From: a virus
IMG/VR virus record: IMGVR_UViG_3300025759_000275
Span: 1-36,241 of that record
Direction: 5' to 3' (one strand)
Length of the DNA: 36,241 nucleotides
The notes beneath the pieces are model-generated. The model worked only from the letters and a program-made list of their open reading frames with translations, was not told where the DNA came from and made no database searches. Position 1 is the stretch's first letter, and each line of letters opens with the position of its first letter. The position numbers and the translations under genes are program-made. Below, in pieces: positions 1 through 6,462 of this stretch.

Positions 1-193
1 GAAAATCATTAATAAACTCAAGACAGTCATCAAAAGATGCTCTCTGATGCCCAAAGCAGATGTCAATGCCATGACCACAGACAATGAACACTGATTCAGT
101 ATCATGTTTGTGAATGTCAAAGCATCTGCCAGATTGATGCTTGACAACTGTCTTGGTGTGAGTGCCAAAGGTGTGCTGTGATATTACTTGCAT
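1..193 (-). CDS. Truncated second copy of small early protein
   Basis: This is the first 64 codons of the same 71-residue protein encoded complete at 35282-35497; the window edge cuts off its 3' end. The ATG is at 193-191. The only difference I found from the complete copy is a synonymous glycine codon change. The protein is rich in histidine and cysteine and has no family I recognise. It should be treated as the same gene seen twice because the window ends overlap, rather than as a separate paralogue. Confidence 0.75.
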   Translation of the reverse strand, partial: MQVISQHTFGTHTKTVVKHQSGRCFDIHKHDTESVFIVCGHGIDICFGHQRASFDDCLEFINDF

Positions 194-278
194 GGTTGAA
201 AGTTTTGTGATTAATTCAAATCTTCTTGATACTGTCAATGTTTTTATCTTTGTTTGTTTGATAATGTAAGGTTTTTAT

Positions 279-443
279 TTACCTAACTCTCTTTACTCCC
301 ATCCAACACAAAGGTTTTTTGTATGGAGATTCACTCCAAAAACCATTTTTAGCAAACTGTAATTCTTCACGTGAATTAACAGTTACTACTTTCTCTTGCT
401 TTAATTCGTGTCCTTTAAAAATACTTAGCTTAAAAGTTTTCAT
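279..443 (-). CDS. 54-residue variable-locus protein, allele A
   Basis: A complete 54-codon frame starts with ATG at 443-441 and stops with TAA at 281-279. The product is basic, beginning MKTFKLSIFKGHELKQEKVV and ending in an arginine/lysine-rich stretch. I do not recognise it. Support for a real gene comes from its place: a TATATTTG promoter box lies at 467-474, about 24 nt upstream, and the equivalent place in the other end of the window (35548-35820) holds a different gene behind the same promoter. Its base use (more TA, and isolated CG such as in CACGTG) differs from the phage backbone, suggesting acquired cargo. Function unknown. Confidence 0.6.
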   Translation of the reverse strand: MKTFKLSIFKGHELKQEKVVTVNSREELQFAKNGFWSESPYKKPLCWMGVKRVR

Positions 444-466
444 CGTGTTTGTTGTTTTTCAATACT

Positions 467-474
467 CAAATATA
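467..474 (-). promoter_or_regulatory. Candidate -7 box, promoter of allele A cargo gene
   Basis: The minus strand reads TATATTTG, a match to the Bacteroidota -7 consensus TAnnTTTG, about 24 nt before the ATG at 443. It is conserved in the other copy at 35841-35848. I could not identify a clear -33 element at the usual spacing. Confidence 0.55.
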
Positions 475-478
475 CTAC

Positions 479-511
479 TTTTTCACAAAGTTGTGCAATT
501 CAAGTGAAAAA
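479..511. promoter_or_regulatory. Inverted repeat TTTTTCAC/GTGAAAAA
   Basis: Eight-base perfect arms (479-486 and 504-511) surround a 17-nt centre. It lies between the end of the membrane-protein gene (525) and the cargo promoter and is fully conserved in the second copy (35853-35885). With A/T runs on both sides it could end transcription in either direction, or be an operator next to the cargo promoter. The sequence alone does not decide. Confidence 0.5.
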
Positions 512-524
512 ATATATAATTTTT

Positions 525-911
525 TTAATCCACAAGCCTCAGCACTCTGAAAGAGATATTGAAAACAAGTAAGCCCAGAACATACAAAATCAAGAAATCA
601 ATCACAGTTGATTCAACAACAAGCCATGCAAGCCAGACAACACACACATGACGAAATGTGCCAAACAGATGCCAGAGATCAGTGAACATCACCAGAAATG
701 TTGCTGAGAATGGAAATCTCTCTTGATATTTTAGTCCATTGATTTTGTGATACAATTTCCAAAGTTTGTTCTTGATCTTATCAACTGGCACTTTTGGTGA
801 CTTGTACTTGGCATCTGGATCAAAGCCATGCCCATCAGACATGATTGCATCTTGTGCTGCTTTTGTGAACCAATAAACAACAAATGGAATGAGCCAAATA
901 TCAATGAGCAT
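525..911 (-). CDS. Membrane protein, last gene of the lysis-side cluster
   Basis: A 128-residue protein with three likely membrane segments: residues about 3-17, a long hydrophobic block about 70-100 rich in Phe, Trp and Val, and about 104-122. A polar loop with DGHGFDPDAKYKSP lies between the first two. The start overlaps the end of the 53-residue gene at 901-1062 by 11 nt, so the two are probably translationally coupled. A second allele at the right end (35899-36241) is nearly identical except for a replaced loop (here VDKIKNKLWK) and scattered changes. Function unknown; its position after holin-like and endolysin genes makes a role in lysis or envelope modification possible, but nothing in the sequence proves it. 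Confidence 0.75.
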   Translation of the reverse strand: MLIDIWLIPFVVYWFTKAAQDAIMSDGHGFDPDAKYKSPKVPVDKIKNKLWKLYHKINGLKYQERFPFSATFLVMFTDLWHLFGTFRHVCVVWLAWLVVESTVIDFLILYVLGLLVFNISFRVLRLVD

Positions 912-1062
912 CTTTCTCTCTTTTTCTGATCCAATTGAAAAAGATCAACCATGCAAGAAACACAGCACCAGCAATCACTGCCTCTGTATATTGACCAACA
1001 ATCACTGCTGAGATCAGCACACCAAGTGTGATGCCAATTACTATCAAAGGAAATTTTTTCAT
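901..1062 (-). CDS. Small membrane protein, 53 residues
   Basis: A short frame with ATG at 1062-1060 and TGA at 903-901. The product starts MKKFPLIVIGITLGVLISAV, has two hydrophobic stretches (about residues 5-22 and 28-43) and ends in a basic tail (IRKREKDAH). It begins directly after the stop of the holin-like gene (TAG at 1066-1064) and its own stop overlaps the next start by 11 nt, so it fits the operon exactly. A small holin, antiholin or other membrane accessory is plausible from the neighbourhood but unproven. Confidence 0.7.
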   Translation of the reverse strand: MKKFPLIVIGITLGVLISAVIVGQYTEAVIAGAVFLAWLIFFNWIRKREKDAH

Positions 1063-1063
1063 G

Positions 1064-1603
1064 CTAATTATTTTTACCTTGTTTTCTCATTTCTCGTTCT
1101 TCTCTCATCACTTCATTTTGGTCACTTGTATCTTTATTAGCACCAAAAAAGAACATCATAATGGTCGTGACTGTTGCTGATAATGCACCAAATGCAGTGT
1201 AAAATATTTCTTTATTTTCTGATGGTATTACATAAAATACTATAATATAAAGCATTATCAAGAATTGCAACACCACTGTGATTGCCAATAAATACGGAGT
1301 GTTTTTTGCAAGCCAGCTTGCACTCTTAGACCTTTGAATGCCAAGATTCATATTTCTGGCATTTGCTTTATCTGCCAAATATGCTTTGTCCATCTCAAGA
1401 GCAGCTTGCTCTGCATCTGCTTGCATTTGCAACTTGAATTGTTCAAGCTCTTGTTGACCCTCAGCAATTGAAATCTTGCCATCTTGCACTTTGGTGAATA
1501 TCTCAACACCTTTGTCAGCCATGATGCCAAGAGTGTTTTTCAAACCTTCCTTGACCATGCCAGATGGTGAAAAGCTTTTGATGGTGTCCAAAATTTTGCT
1601 CAT
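1064..1603 (-). CDS. Holin-like protein with coiled region and two membrane helices
   Basis: A 179-residue protein. Residues 1-30 are amphipathic and glycine-containing (a possible third weak helix), 35-90 form a charged helical region (EGQQELEQFKLQMQADAEQA), then come two clear membrane helices at about 104-127 and 134-155, ending in a highly charged tail (REEREMRKQGKNN). This architecture matches the 3TM gene-transfer-agent/phage holin family (GTA_holin_3TM). Its position a short distance after the M15 endolysin supports a role in membrane permeabilisation at lysis. Alternatives are an antiholin or a structural membrane protein. Confidence 0.7.
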   Translation of the reverse strand: MSKILDTIKSFSPSGMVKEGLKNTLGIMADKGVEIFTKVQDGKISIAEGQQELEQFKLQMQADAEQAALEMDKAYLADKANARNMNLGIQRSKSASWLAKNTPYLLAITVVLQFLIMLYIIVFYVIPSENKEIFYTAFGALSATVTTIMMFFFGANKDTSDQNEVMREEREMRKQGKNN

Positions 1604-1604
1604 T

Positions 1605-1877
1605 TTACCATTTTACTTTGTTTGACCAATATGCTGCACTCATCTTTCCTTTTGCAATATTCTTTGCATGACGAACTTTGAATGATTTTCTCTTTGATTT
1701 CATTGCTGCACTTTCATTTTTCTTTGGCTTGCCAGCAGTCTTTGCACCTTGTTGACCAAATCTGATGAGCTTTTCTTTGCCATTCTCACAAGCTTTGACA
1801 ACATGAGACTTTGTTGGGTGATTTGGTGTTCTCTTTGGCTTGTTGCAAGACAAATCTTTTTTGCTCAACCTTGCCAT
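1605..1877 (-). CDS. Small basic conserved phage protein
   Basis: A 90-residue, strongly basic protein with motif HPTKSHVVKACENGKEK in the first half, then RFGQQGA and a C-terminal RHAKNIAKGKMSAAYWSNKVKW-type signature (residues about 69-90). I recognise this pattern as a short protein that recurs in many unrelated tailed phages, usually near structural or lysis genes, but I know of no established function (DUF-type). The start ATG lies inside the end of the endolysin gene (13-nt overlap). The positive charge would suit nucleic-acid or virion binding, which is inference. Confidence 0.8.
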   Translation of the reverse strand: MARLSKKDLSCNKPKRTPNHPTKSHVVKACENGKEKLIRFGQQGAKTAGKPKKNESAAMKSKRKSFKVRHAKNIAKGKMSAAYWSNKVKW

Positions 1878-2317
1878 TGCTCATATTTTGTTTTGCTATC
1901 AATCTTGACAGCTCTCAAAATTTGTTTTCTGTTTCCACTCACTTTGTATGACACATGAACCCATGCTGGATTGACATCATCACCAAACTCCCAGATCATT
2001 TGATCAAAGTCAAGATTCAATCTGATGTAATCAAACAACATGAAATTTTCATCACCAACATCAAGATCAAGTGCCTCACCTTTGCAATGCTGACTGCTCA
2101 AACTGCCATTGATAGCTTGATTGAGCTGTGGTGATCTGTATCCACTGCTCACAGTGATTGGCTTGCCATACCAATCTCTCAATGGCTGAAATACTGCTTG
2201 AGCAATTGCAATCAAGTTGTCTTGATGTCTGAGTGATGGTCTGTTGTCAATGTTTTTTCTGATCGCTGTCTGACTCTTGATAACCTCAGCCAATGACAAG
2301 TTTTTGCTCAACATCAT
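1865..2317 (-). CDS. M15-family peptidoglycan peptidase (endolysin)
   Basis: A 150-residue single-domain protein of the zinc D-Ala-D-Ala carboxypeptidase type (Peptidase_M15_3). Visible family marks are SSGYRSPQLN (residues 58-66), the zinc-binding segment SQHCKGEALDLDVG with His77 and Asp84, and WVHVSY with the last ligand His121. There is no signal peptide, so it would need the neighbouring holin-like protein to reach the cell wall. The start forms an ATGA-type overlap with the gene before it. It would cut peptide cross-links of host peptidoglycan at lysis. Length is typical of stand-alone phage M15 lysins. Confidence 0.88.
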   Translation of the reverse strand: MMLSKNLSLAEVIKSQTAIRKNIDNRPSLRHQDNLIAIAQAVFQPLRDWYGKPITVSSGYRSPQLNQAINGSLSSQHCKGEALDLDVGDENFMLFDYIRLNLDFDQMIWEFGDDVNPAWVHVSYKVSGNRKQILRAVKIDSKTKYEQWQG

Positions 2318-2541
2318 AATTCAAAAAATCCTTTGATTGTTTTCCAATGTGAGAGAAGAGCTCCCAAACCTACACCACCAGCACCCATCCAAAAGTATCT
2401 TTTTGCAGTGTTCTGAGTTTTTTCAATGTCATTAACTTTTGAAATCAAGCCATCATGATAATCATTTCCAACCAAAGCCTTGTGAATGTCATTCACTTTC
2501 TCATGGACAGTGTCAAGCTTTTCAATGTATTCTTTTTCCAT
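2314..2541 (-). CDS. Coiled-coil protein with C-terminal membrane helix
   Basis: From the ATG at 2541 the product has 75 residues: a charged amphipathic helix (MEKEYIEKLDTVHEKVNDIHK) followed by a glycine-rich hydrophobic segment at about 50-65 (WMGAGGVGLGALLSH) and a short basic end. This is the layout of XhlA-type lysis accessory proteins, a coiled coil with one tail anchor. An earlier in-frame ATG at 2574 would add 11 residues and overlap the upstream stop by 14 nt, so the start is uncertain. Its place directly before the endolysin supports a lysis role. Identification rests on architecture only. Confidence 0.65.
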   Translation of the reverse strand: MEKEYIEKLDTVHEKVNDIHKALVGNDYHDGLISKVNDIEKTQNTAKRYFWMGAGGVGLGALLSHWKTIKGFFEL

Positions 2542-2560
2542 ACTAAAAAAATTAACATTA

Positions 2561-2779
2561 TCATTCAAATTCATTATTTGCAAATTCACTCGGCAAAGAT
2601 TCACTCAATGTCATATTGCTATGATCATATTGATCATGCTTAATAACTGCATACTTTTCAGCATCTTCAAATGATTGCAAAGGCTTTGCCCATGTAGATG
2701 TTGTACCATTGTATTGTTCACCATCATCAACCTTGCTGATGTAATATTGAACTTGTGATTTTGTGCCTGTGTAGTACAT
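2561..2779 (-). CDS. Small hypothetical protein after the receptor-binding gene
   Basis: A 72-residue protein beginning MYYTGTKSQVQYYISKVDDG, with an aromatic, Thr-rich first half that could form a short beta structure and an acidic end. Its ATG overlaps the stop of the preceding fibre-like gene as TAATG, so the two are probably translated together. I do not recognise a family. Such small proteins following tail-fibre genes are sometimes fibre chaperones or fibre parts, but here that is only positional inference. Confidence 0.7.
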   Translation of the reverse strand: MYYTGTKSQVQYYISKVDDGEQYNGTTSTWAKPLQSFEDAEKYAVIKHDQYDHSNMTLSESLPSEFANNEFE

Positions 2780-3882
2780 TATGTGTAGATATTATAGAAA
2801 TCATTAATATTCGTATTAATACCATTAATATCATCCAATTCATTAGGATACAGTATAACCTCTTGAAATTGATAATTAGATGCTAAAGCTCCCCCTGAAT
2901 TCAAAGCGGCTATTGTTAAGCCTCTAAATGCTCTATTTGTTGGTGTATTAGGAGTTACGCTTTGTTGGCTGTTGTCCTTGTATAAATATGCAACATTATT
3001 AGGAGCGTCCAAAATAGTATTAAAAACGTGTTGATTAGTGTCGACCTGACCATCAAACCCGTTAAATCCGCATTGAATCAATAGATTTCTTGGCGTACTA
3101 TTGTCGAATAATAATCTTGCTTCAAGATTTTGGTTCGCCCATATACCATCGAAAGCGTCGGGAGTCGCTGTATTTGACTTCCCTATATGAGTTACAGACC
3201 ACGGTTGCGCTATTCCGTCCGCTACATCAAGGCTAATCGTATTCATCCAATTCGATCCGTCAAAATTAAGTGAAGCCTTAGAGTTAAGCACATTTAACGA
3301 ACCGCCGCTTACAATCTGCGGTTGGGCACTTGCTGAACTCTGCGCTAAATCTAAACCAAGAGAATTTTCGGTTTGTTCATACCATTTCACTATGTATCCA
3401 TCATTGCTTCCAATCCAATTGCCGAGCCTTGTATTACCACCATCTTCACTGTCAAGACTTAACTCATTGTTTGAATCTGCATAAAAGTCTTTCTCTGGCT
3501 GTCCTCCTGTGTCTTTTCTAATTCTCACAAGAGGTCCAGAATAAGTTGAACTTAACAAACGAACAGAATAAGCTGCTGACGCATTAGGGTAATCATCAAG
3601 TAAATAAGCAAAATCAGCCAAATCACCAGTCAATGTTCCTTGACCAGCAATGCTTGCATCAAGCTGTTTAATGTTGCTTAAATCAGCACTAAAAGATCCA
3701 GAGCCAACAAAATCAGCACTGAAATCTCTCAAACTACCAGCCAATTGACCAAAAAGAGAACCAACTCCGTTGAATCTGACTCTCAAACCTCTGCCAGTGT
3801 CATTCGTTTTGCGAAGATTACCAAAACCAATCGCAATGTTGCCAAACTTAAATCTGTTAAACTTGCCTTTGCAACATCTCAT
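2779..3882 (-). CDS. Receptor-binding/tail fibre protein with LamG-like C-terminal domain
   Basis: A 367-residue protein. The first about 115 residues hold a basic start and imperfect short beta repeats of the form G-x-G-[ST]-x-x-[AG]-x-L (for example VGSLFGQLAGSL and SGSFSADL). From residue about 120 it becomes a concanavalin/LamG-like sandwich with hallmarks AYSVRLLSS, VRIRKD, GYIVKWYEQTENS, QPQIVSGG and LNFDGSNWM, a pattern known from Bacteroidota adhesins and phage receptor-binding proteins and related to arabinofuranosidase-B-like catalytic domains. A role in binding host surface glycan is inferred. From residue about 134 on (positions 2779-3480) base composition changes sharply to many CG and TA steps, so the C-terminal domain looks newly exchanged. 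Confidence 0.75.
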   Translation of the reverse strand: MRCCKGKFNRFKFGNIAIGFGNLRKTNDTGRGLRVRFNGVGSLFGQLAGSLRDFSADFVGSGSFSADLSNIKQLDASIAGQGTLTGDLADFAYLLDDYPNASAAYSVRLLSSTYSGPLVRIRKDTGGQPEKDFYADSNNELSLDSEDGGNTRLGNWIGSNDGYIVKWYEQTENSLGLDLAQSSASAQPQIVSGGSLNVLNSKASLNFDGSNWMNTISLDVADGIAQPWSVTHIGKSNTATPDAFDGIWANQNLEARLLFDNSTPRNLLIQCGFNGFDGQVDTNQHVFNTILDAPNNVAYLYKDNSQQSVTPNTPTNRAFRGLTIAALNSGGALASNYQFQEVILYPNELDDINGINTNINDFYNIYT

Positions 3883-4272
3883 TTAGTCCATTTTAAATGT
3901 CAAATTGCCAGCAGAGAATTTCACCTCATCAGCAGCAGAAATCGTTTTGCTTGATGCCAAAGTTTCTCTTGCCAACTCATTGCCACCAGTCTGTGCATCA
4001 TGTACACTTGCAGACACTGCTGTTGCTCCACCAACTGCACTTGCAGTGAATGTGATGTCTGTTGAATTTGCCATGATTCTGCCAGTGCCATCTGTGGTGA
4101 TTGTGCCAAATGTGATTGACTGTCTGTTTGCTGATCCAGTGATTGTTGAAAGAATTGAGTTTCCAGATCCATCAAGTAAATCAACATAAACATTCGTTGG
4201 TGCTGATGCAAAGGTTGTTCCTTTCAACCAATTCAAAATCTGATCTTCTAAATACTGAGTTAAGCTTGCCAT
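3883..4272 (-). CDS. Gp80-like tail fibre/virion protein
   Basis: A 129-residue protein with the pattern of the phage tail-fibre Gp80-like family: helical start MASLTQYLEDQILNWLKG, then VYVDLLDGSG, RQSITFG, a Thr/Ser-rich beta part, a VHDAQTGGNELARETL segment and a C-terminal KTISAADEVKFSAGNLTFKMD. These small beta proteins usually sit next to the receptor-binding protein, as here (the fibre gene follows directly). It probably forms part of the fibre attachment or a virion-surface decoration. Assignment rests on remembered motif similarity. Confidence 0.65.
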   Translation of the reverse strand: MASLTQYLEDQILNWLKGTTFASAPTNVYVDLLDGSGNSILSTITGSANRQSITFGTITTDGTGRIMANSTDITFTASAVGGATAVSASVHDAQTGGNELARETLASSKTISAADEVKFSAGNLTFKMD

Positions 4273-4290
4273 TTTTTATTTTTTAAAATT

Positions 4291-4824
4291 TTAACATGAT
4301 TTAATATTGTCGCACTCAAGATCCAGATCAAGAATGATGTCAAGAGTCAAGCTGATCATGATCTGACTCAACTTGAATCTCATTTCATTTTCACTGAAAT
4401 CTCTTTCAAATATCTCTGTTTTATCATGCAAAGCCTCAGTCATCTGAATCTTTGCACCTTGTAATGCACCAGAGTCAGTCACAAGTGCTGGATCATTATT
4501 GGTCACAATCTTTTGACTCACTTGATAAATCTCATCAAGCTCTGGCAATTCACATCTCTCTTTAAATATCACCAAGTTGACTGGATATGTTAATCTTTGA
4601 ACATAGCCACCACCAACATCACCATCAATCTCCTCTGCTGTCACTGTGCCATTTGGTAATATGTATGAGCATGAGCTGACTTTTGCAAAGTCAATGATTG
4701 CACCATTCTCACCAAGCTGCTTCACAACTGATCTCTCATCAATAGTCACTTTCTCACAAAGACCATAATTCACATTTATGTCAGTGAGCTTGTTGTTGAT
4801 GTATGTCACAATTTGATCAATCAA
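4291..4824 (-). CDS. Probable tail-terminator-like connector protein
   Basis: A 177-residue protein starting MIDQIVTYINNKLTDINVNY. The size, the opening helix, and the position after a gp10-like connector and before fibre genes match head-tail joining or tail-terminator proteins of siphoviruses. It contains a mixed beta region with VQRLTYPVNLVIFKERCELPE and a C-terminal acidic region. The ATG overlaps the upstream stop (ATGA at 4824-4821). No catalytic motif is visible. I infer the role mainly from gene order; an unrelated structural protein is possible. Confidence 0.6.
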   Translation of the reverse strand: MIDQIVTYINNKLTDINVNYGLCEKVTIDERSVVKQLGENGAIIDFAKVSSCSYILPNGTVTAEEIDGDVGGGYVQRLTYPVNLVIFKERCELPELDEIYQVSQKIVTNNDPALVTDSGALQGAKIQMTEALHDKTEIFERDFSENEMRFKLSQIMISLTLDIILDLDLECDNIKSC

Positions 4825-5339
4825 TTGCCTTTCATTTTTCTGTTGAGAACTTGCTCAACAAGTTTATTGAAATTTTTTGTTTCAGTCTTTGAAAACTCAA
4901 AAACTATATCACCATATTTTTTCAAAATGCCACCAATTTTGTCAAGATTCTCATTTCTCTTCACACCTTCTGTCCACTCTCCAGAACGCCAAGTCAATGA
5001 TGTTCTGAAATCTCGCTCAAGATTTCTGAAAACAACAAGATTCACTTTTGCACCTCTGCCAATAAATTGCTTAAAATCTTTATAGCCACCAGCAAAGTAT
5101 TTTGTCTTACCACCAAGCTGTGTTGGTGAGTTTTTCTGTGAGATTCTGATTGGCTTTGTTGAGTAAGTGCCAATATTTCGCCCATTGGCATTCAATCCTC
5201 TGATGAATATTCTGTCAGCTTTCTTTTGATTCACATCTTGTGCTGCATTGAATGCAATCTCTTTCTGAAGAGACAATATCTCTCTGGCTCTTGCTGTCAG
5301 AGCTGCTTGATATGCATCTATGGAGTCAAAATTTGCCAT
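4821..5339 (-). CDS. HK97-gp10-like head-tail connector/tail completion protein
   Basis: A 172-residue basic protein with N-terminal helical region (ALTARAREILSLQKEIAFNA), then GRNIGTYSTKPI, a KYFAGGYKDFKQFIGRGAK segment, a beta strand VNLVVFRNLERDF and LTWRSGEWTEGVKR. This combination recurs in flavophage genomes at the connector position and resembles gp10-type proteins that finish the tail or join it to the head. It lies four bases after the 346-residue protein and overlaps the next gene. No enzymatic motif is visible. Confidence 0.65.
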   Translation of the reverse strand: MANFDSIDAYQAALTARAREILSLQKEIAFNAAQDVNQKKADRIFIRGLNANGRNIGTYSTKPIRISQKNSPTQLGGKTKYFAGGYKDFKQFIGRGAKVNLVVFRNLERDFRTSLTWRSGEWTEGVKRNENLDKIGGILKKYGDIVFEFSKTETKNFNKLVEQVLNRKMKGN

Positions 5340-5343
5340 CAGA

Positions 5344-6384
5344 TCATGGAATCATCACTTTTCTTTTGACAGTCTTTTTGCATTTGAAACAAATGTCATT
5401 TGGCAATGCAATCTGATCAAGCAAACCTTTTTTGATTTTTCTGCCATTATCATCAAATGCACCAAACATTGCCATGTTGTATTCACTCTCAAATCTCTCC
5501 ATCATTTCTCTGGCATCACCACGAAAGATGATTGTGGTTGAGTTTTGATTCTTTGAGAACAATATCTCCTCAGCCAGTTTTGCACCTACCAAATAGAGCA
5601 ATGAATATTGCAATCTGTTTTTGATTGAGCATACAAAGTTGTCCAAGCTGCAATTCAATGAGTAGATGATTGATACACCTTGAGTCTGACCACCAAGATT
5701 TAAATTGCTCTTGCTCAATGTCTCTGATGAGCCAATTGTTGCACCTTGTCTGTGCATAAAACCATCATAAGTTGAACCAAATATGCATGAACTGCATCCT
5801 CTTTGGCTGATTTGTGATCTGTATGTTGTCACATTCTGCTGAGGATAAGCAATGAAAAGCTGAGTTTTTTGTCCATCTGTTTTGAATGTCTGATCAACAT
5901 CAACATCTGTGATTGTGCCAGCATTGGTTGTCACTGATTGAGTGAACAGTTCTGCACCAGTCATCACATCAAAGATTTTGAGATCAAATGTCTCAGCATC
6001 TTTTGTGAATATTCTCACTTTGTCAATGTAGATTTCAAGATATGGATATTTGTTGACCTCTAAAAACAAGCCACCTAATGTGTCAGCAGTGTGACTCTCT
6101 TCAACTCTATTCTCTTGATAATAGCCAGCAACACCATTTGAGAGAACTGTGTTGCGCTCAAGCTTGCCATTGAAATGTGTCTCAACATGATTCTTAATGA
6201 TCTGCTGACAAAAGCCAATTTTGTTATTGACCAATGATGATGCATTCTCATCAATATCATTGCCATCAGTCACATCTTGCAAGCTGACACCAATATCATC
6301 AAGGTACATCACACCACTCTGTCTTGTATTAGAGCAGTTTCCAACAATATCAACAAGATTGTTCAAACAAGAAATCAATGACAT
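5344..6384 (-). CDS. Cysteine-rich probable virion structural protein
   Basis: A 346-residue protein of unknown family, first gene after the major capsid protein and its hairpin. It has about ten cysteines in pairs: C6 and C17 near the start, RGCSSCIFG in the middle, NCSLDNFVCS, and a C-terminal CFKCKK. The middle (residues about 95-190) looks beta-rich and contains a jelly-roll-like TFDLKIFDVMTGAELF; the C-terminal third is helical (LVGAKLAEEILFSKN). The cysteines could bind metal or cross-link the virion. Gene order suggests a head-tail connector or portal-vertex protein, but I cannot assign it firmly. Confidence 0.6.
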   Translation of the reverse strand: MSLISCLNNLVDIVGNCSNTRQSGVMYLDDIGVSLQDVTDGNDIDENASSLVNNKIGFCQQIIKNHVETHFNGKLERNTVLSNGVAGYYQENRVEESHTADTLGGLFLEVNKYPYLEIYIDKVRIFTKDAETFDLKIFDVMTGAELFTQSVTTNAGTITDVDVDQTFKTDGQKTQLFIAYPQQNVTTYRSQISQRGCSSCIFGSTYDGFMHRQGATIGSSETLSKSNLNLGGQTQGVSIIYSLNCSLDNFVCSIKNRLQYSLLYLVGAKLAEEILFSKNQNSTTIIFRGDAREMMERFESEYNMAMFGAFDDNGRKIKKGLLDQIALPNDICFKCKKTVKRKVMIP

Positions 6385-6400
6385 AAACTTTTATATTTTA

Positions 6401-6429
6401 GGGATGCACAATCAATGACCATGCATCCC
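6401..6429 (-). terminator. Hairpin after the major capsid gene
   Basis: Perfect 8-base arms GGGATGCA (6401-6408) and TGCATCCC (6422-6429) flank a 13-nt loop in the 78-nt gap between the capsid gene and the next gene. There is no strong T run after it on the minus strand, so it is either a weak terminator that reduces transcription after the capsid gene or a 3' end that protects the capsid mRNA. Confidence 0.5.
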
Positions 6430-6462
6430 ATTAAATAAAACAAAACCCTCTGGAGTAGTCTT

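Larger units (their letters stand above)
1..867. repeat. Left copy of terminal redundancy
   Basis: This end of the window matches 35305-36241 in the same orientation. Positions 1-205 pair with 35305-35509 without gaps (I saw one difference, a synonymous change near 128), and 448-867 pair with 35822-36241 without gaps but with clustered substitutions. The middle, 206-447 here and 35510-35821 there, is unrelated. Equal flank lengths with different contents indicate allelic versions of one locus. This fits assembly of a circular or circularly permuted genome past its start from a mixed population. A true tandem duplication is the alternative. Confidence 0.85.

Noticed and set aside
319-507. Plus-strand frame of 62 codons at the left end
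   Set aside because: It lies opposite the minus-strand gene 279-443 and crosses the promoter and inverted repeat; all other genes are on the minus strand.
731-952. Alternative minus-strand frame of 73 codons
   Set aside because: It overlaps two better supported genes (525-911 and 901-1062) in another frame and has no family-like sequence.
3905-4189. Plus-strand frame opposite the Gp80-like gene
   Set aside because: It mirrors a well-supported minus-strand gene and results from the low stop frequency opposite A-ended codons.
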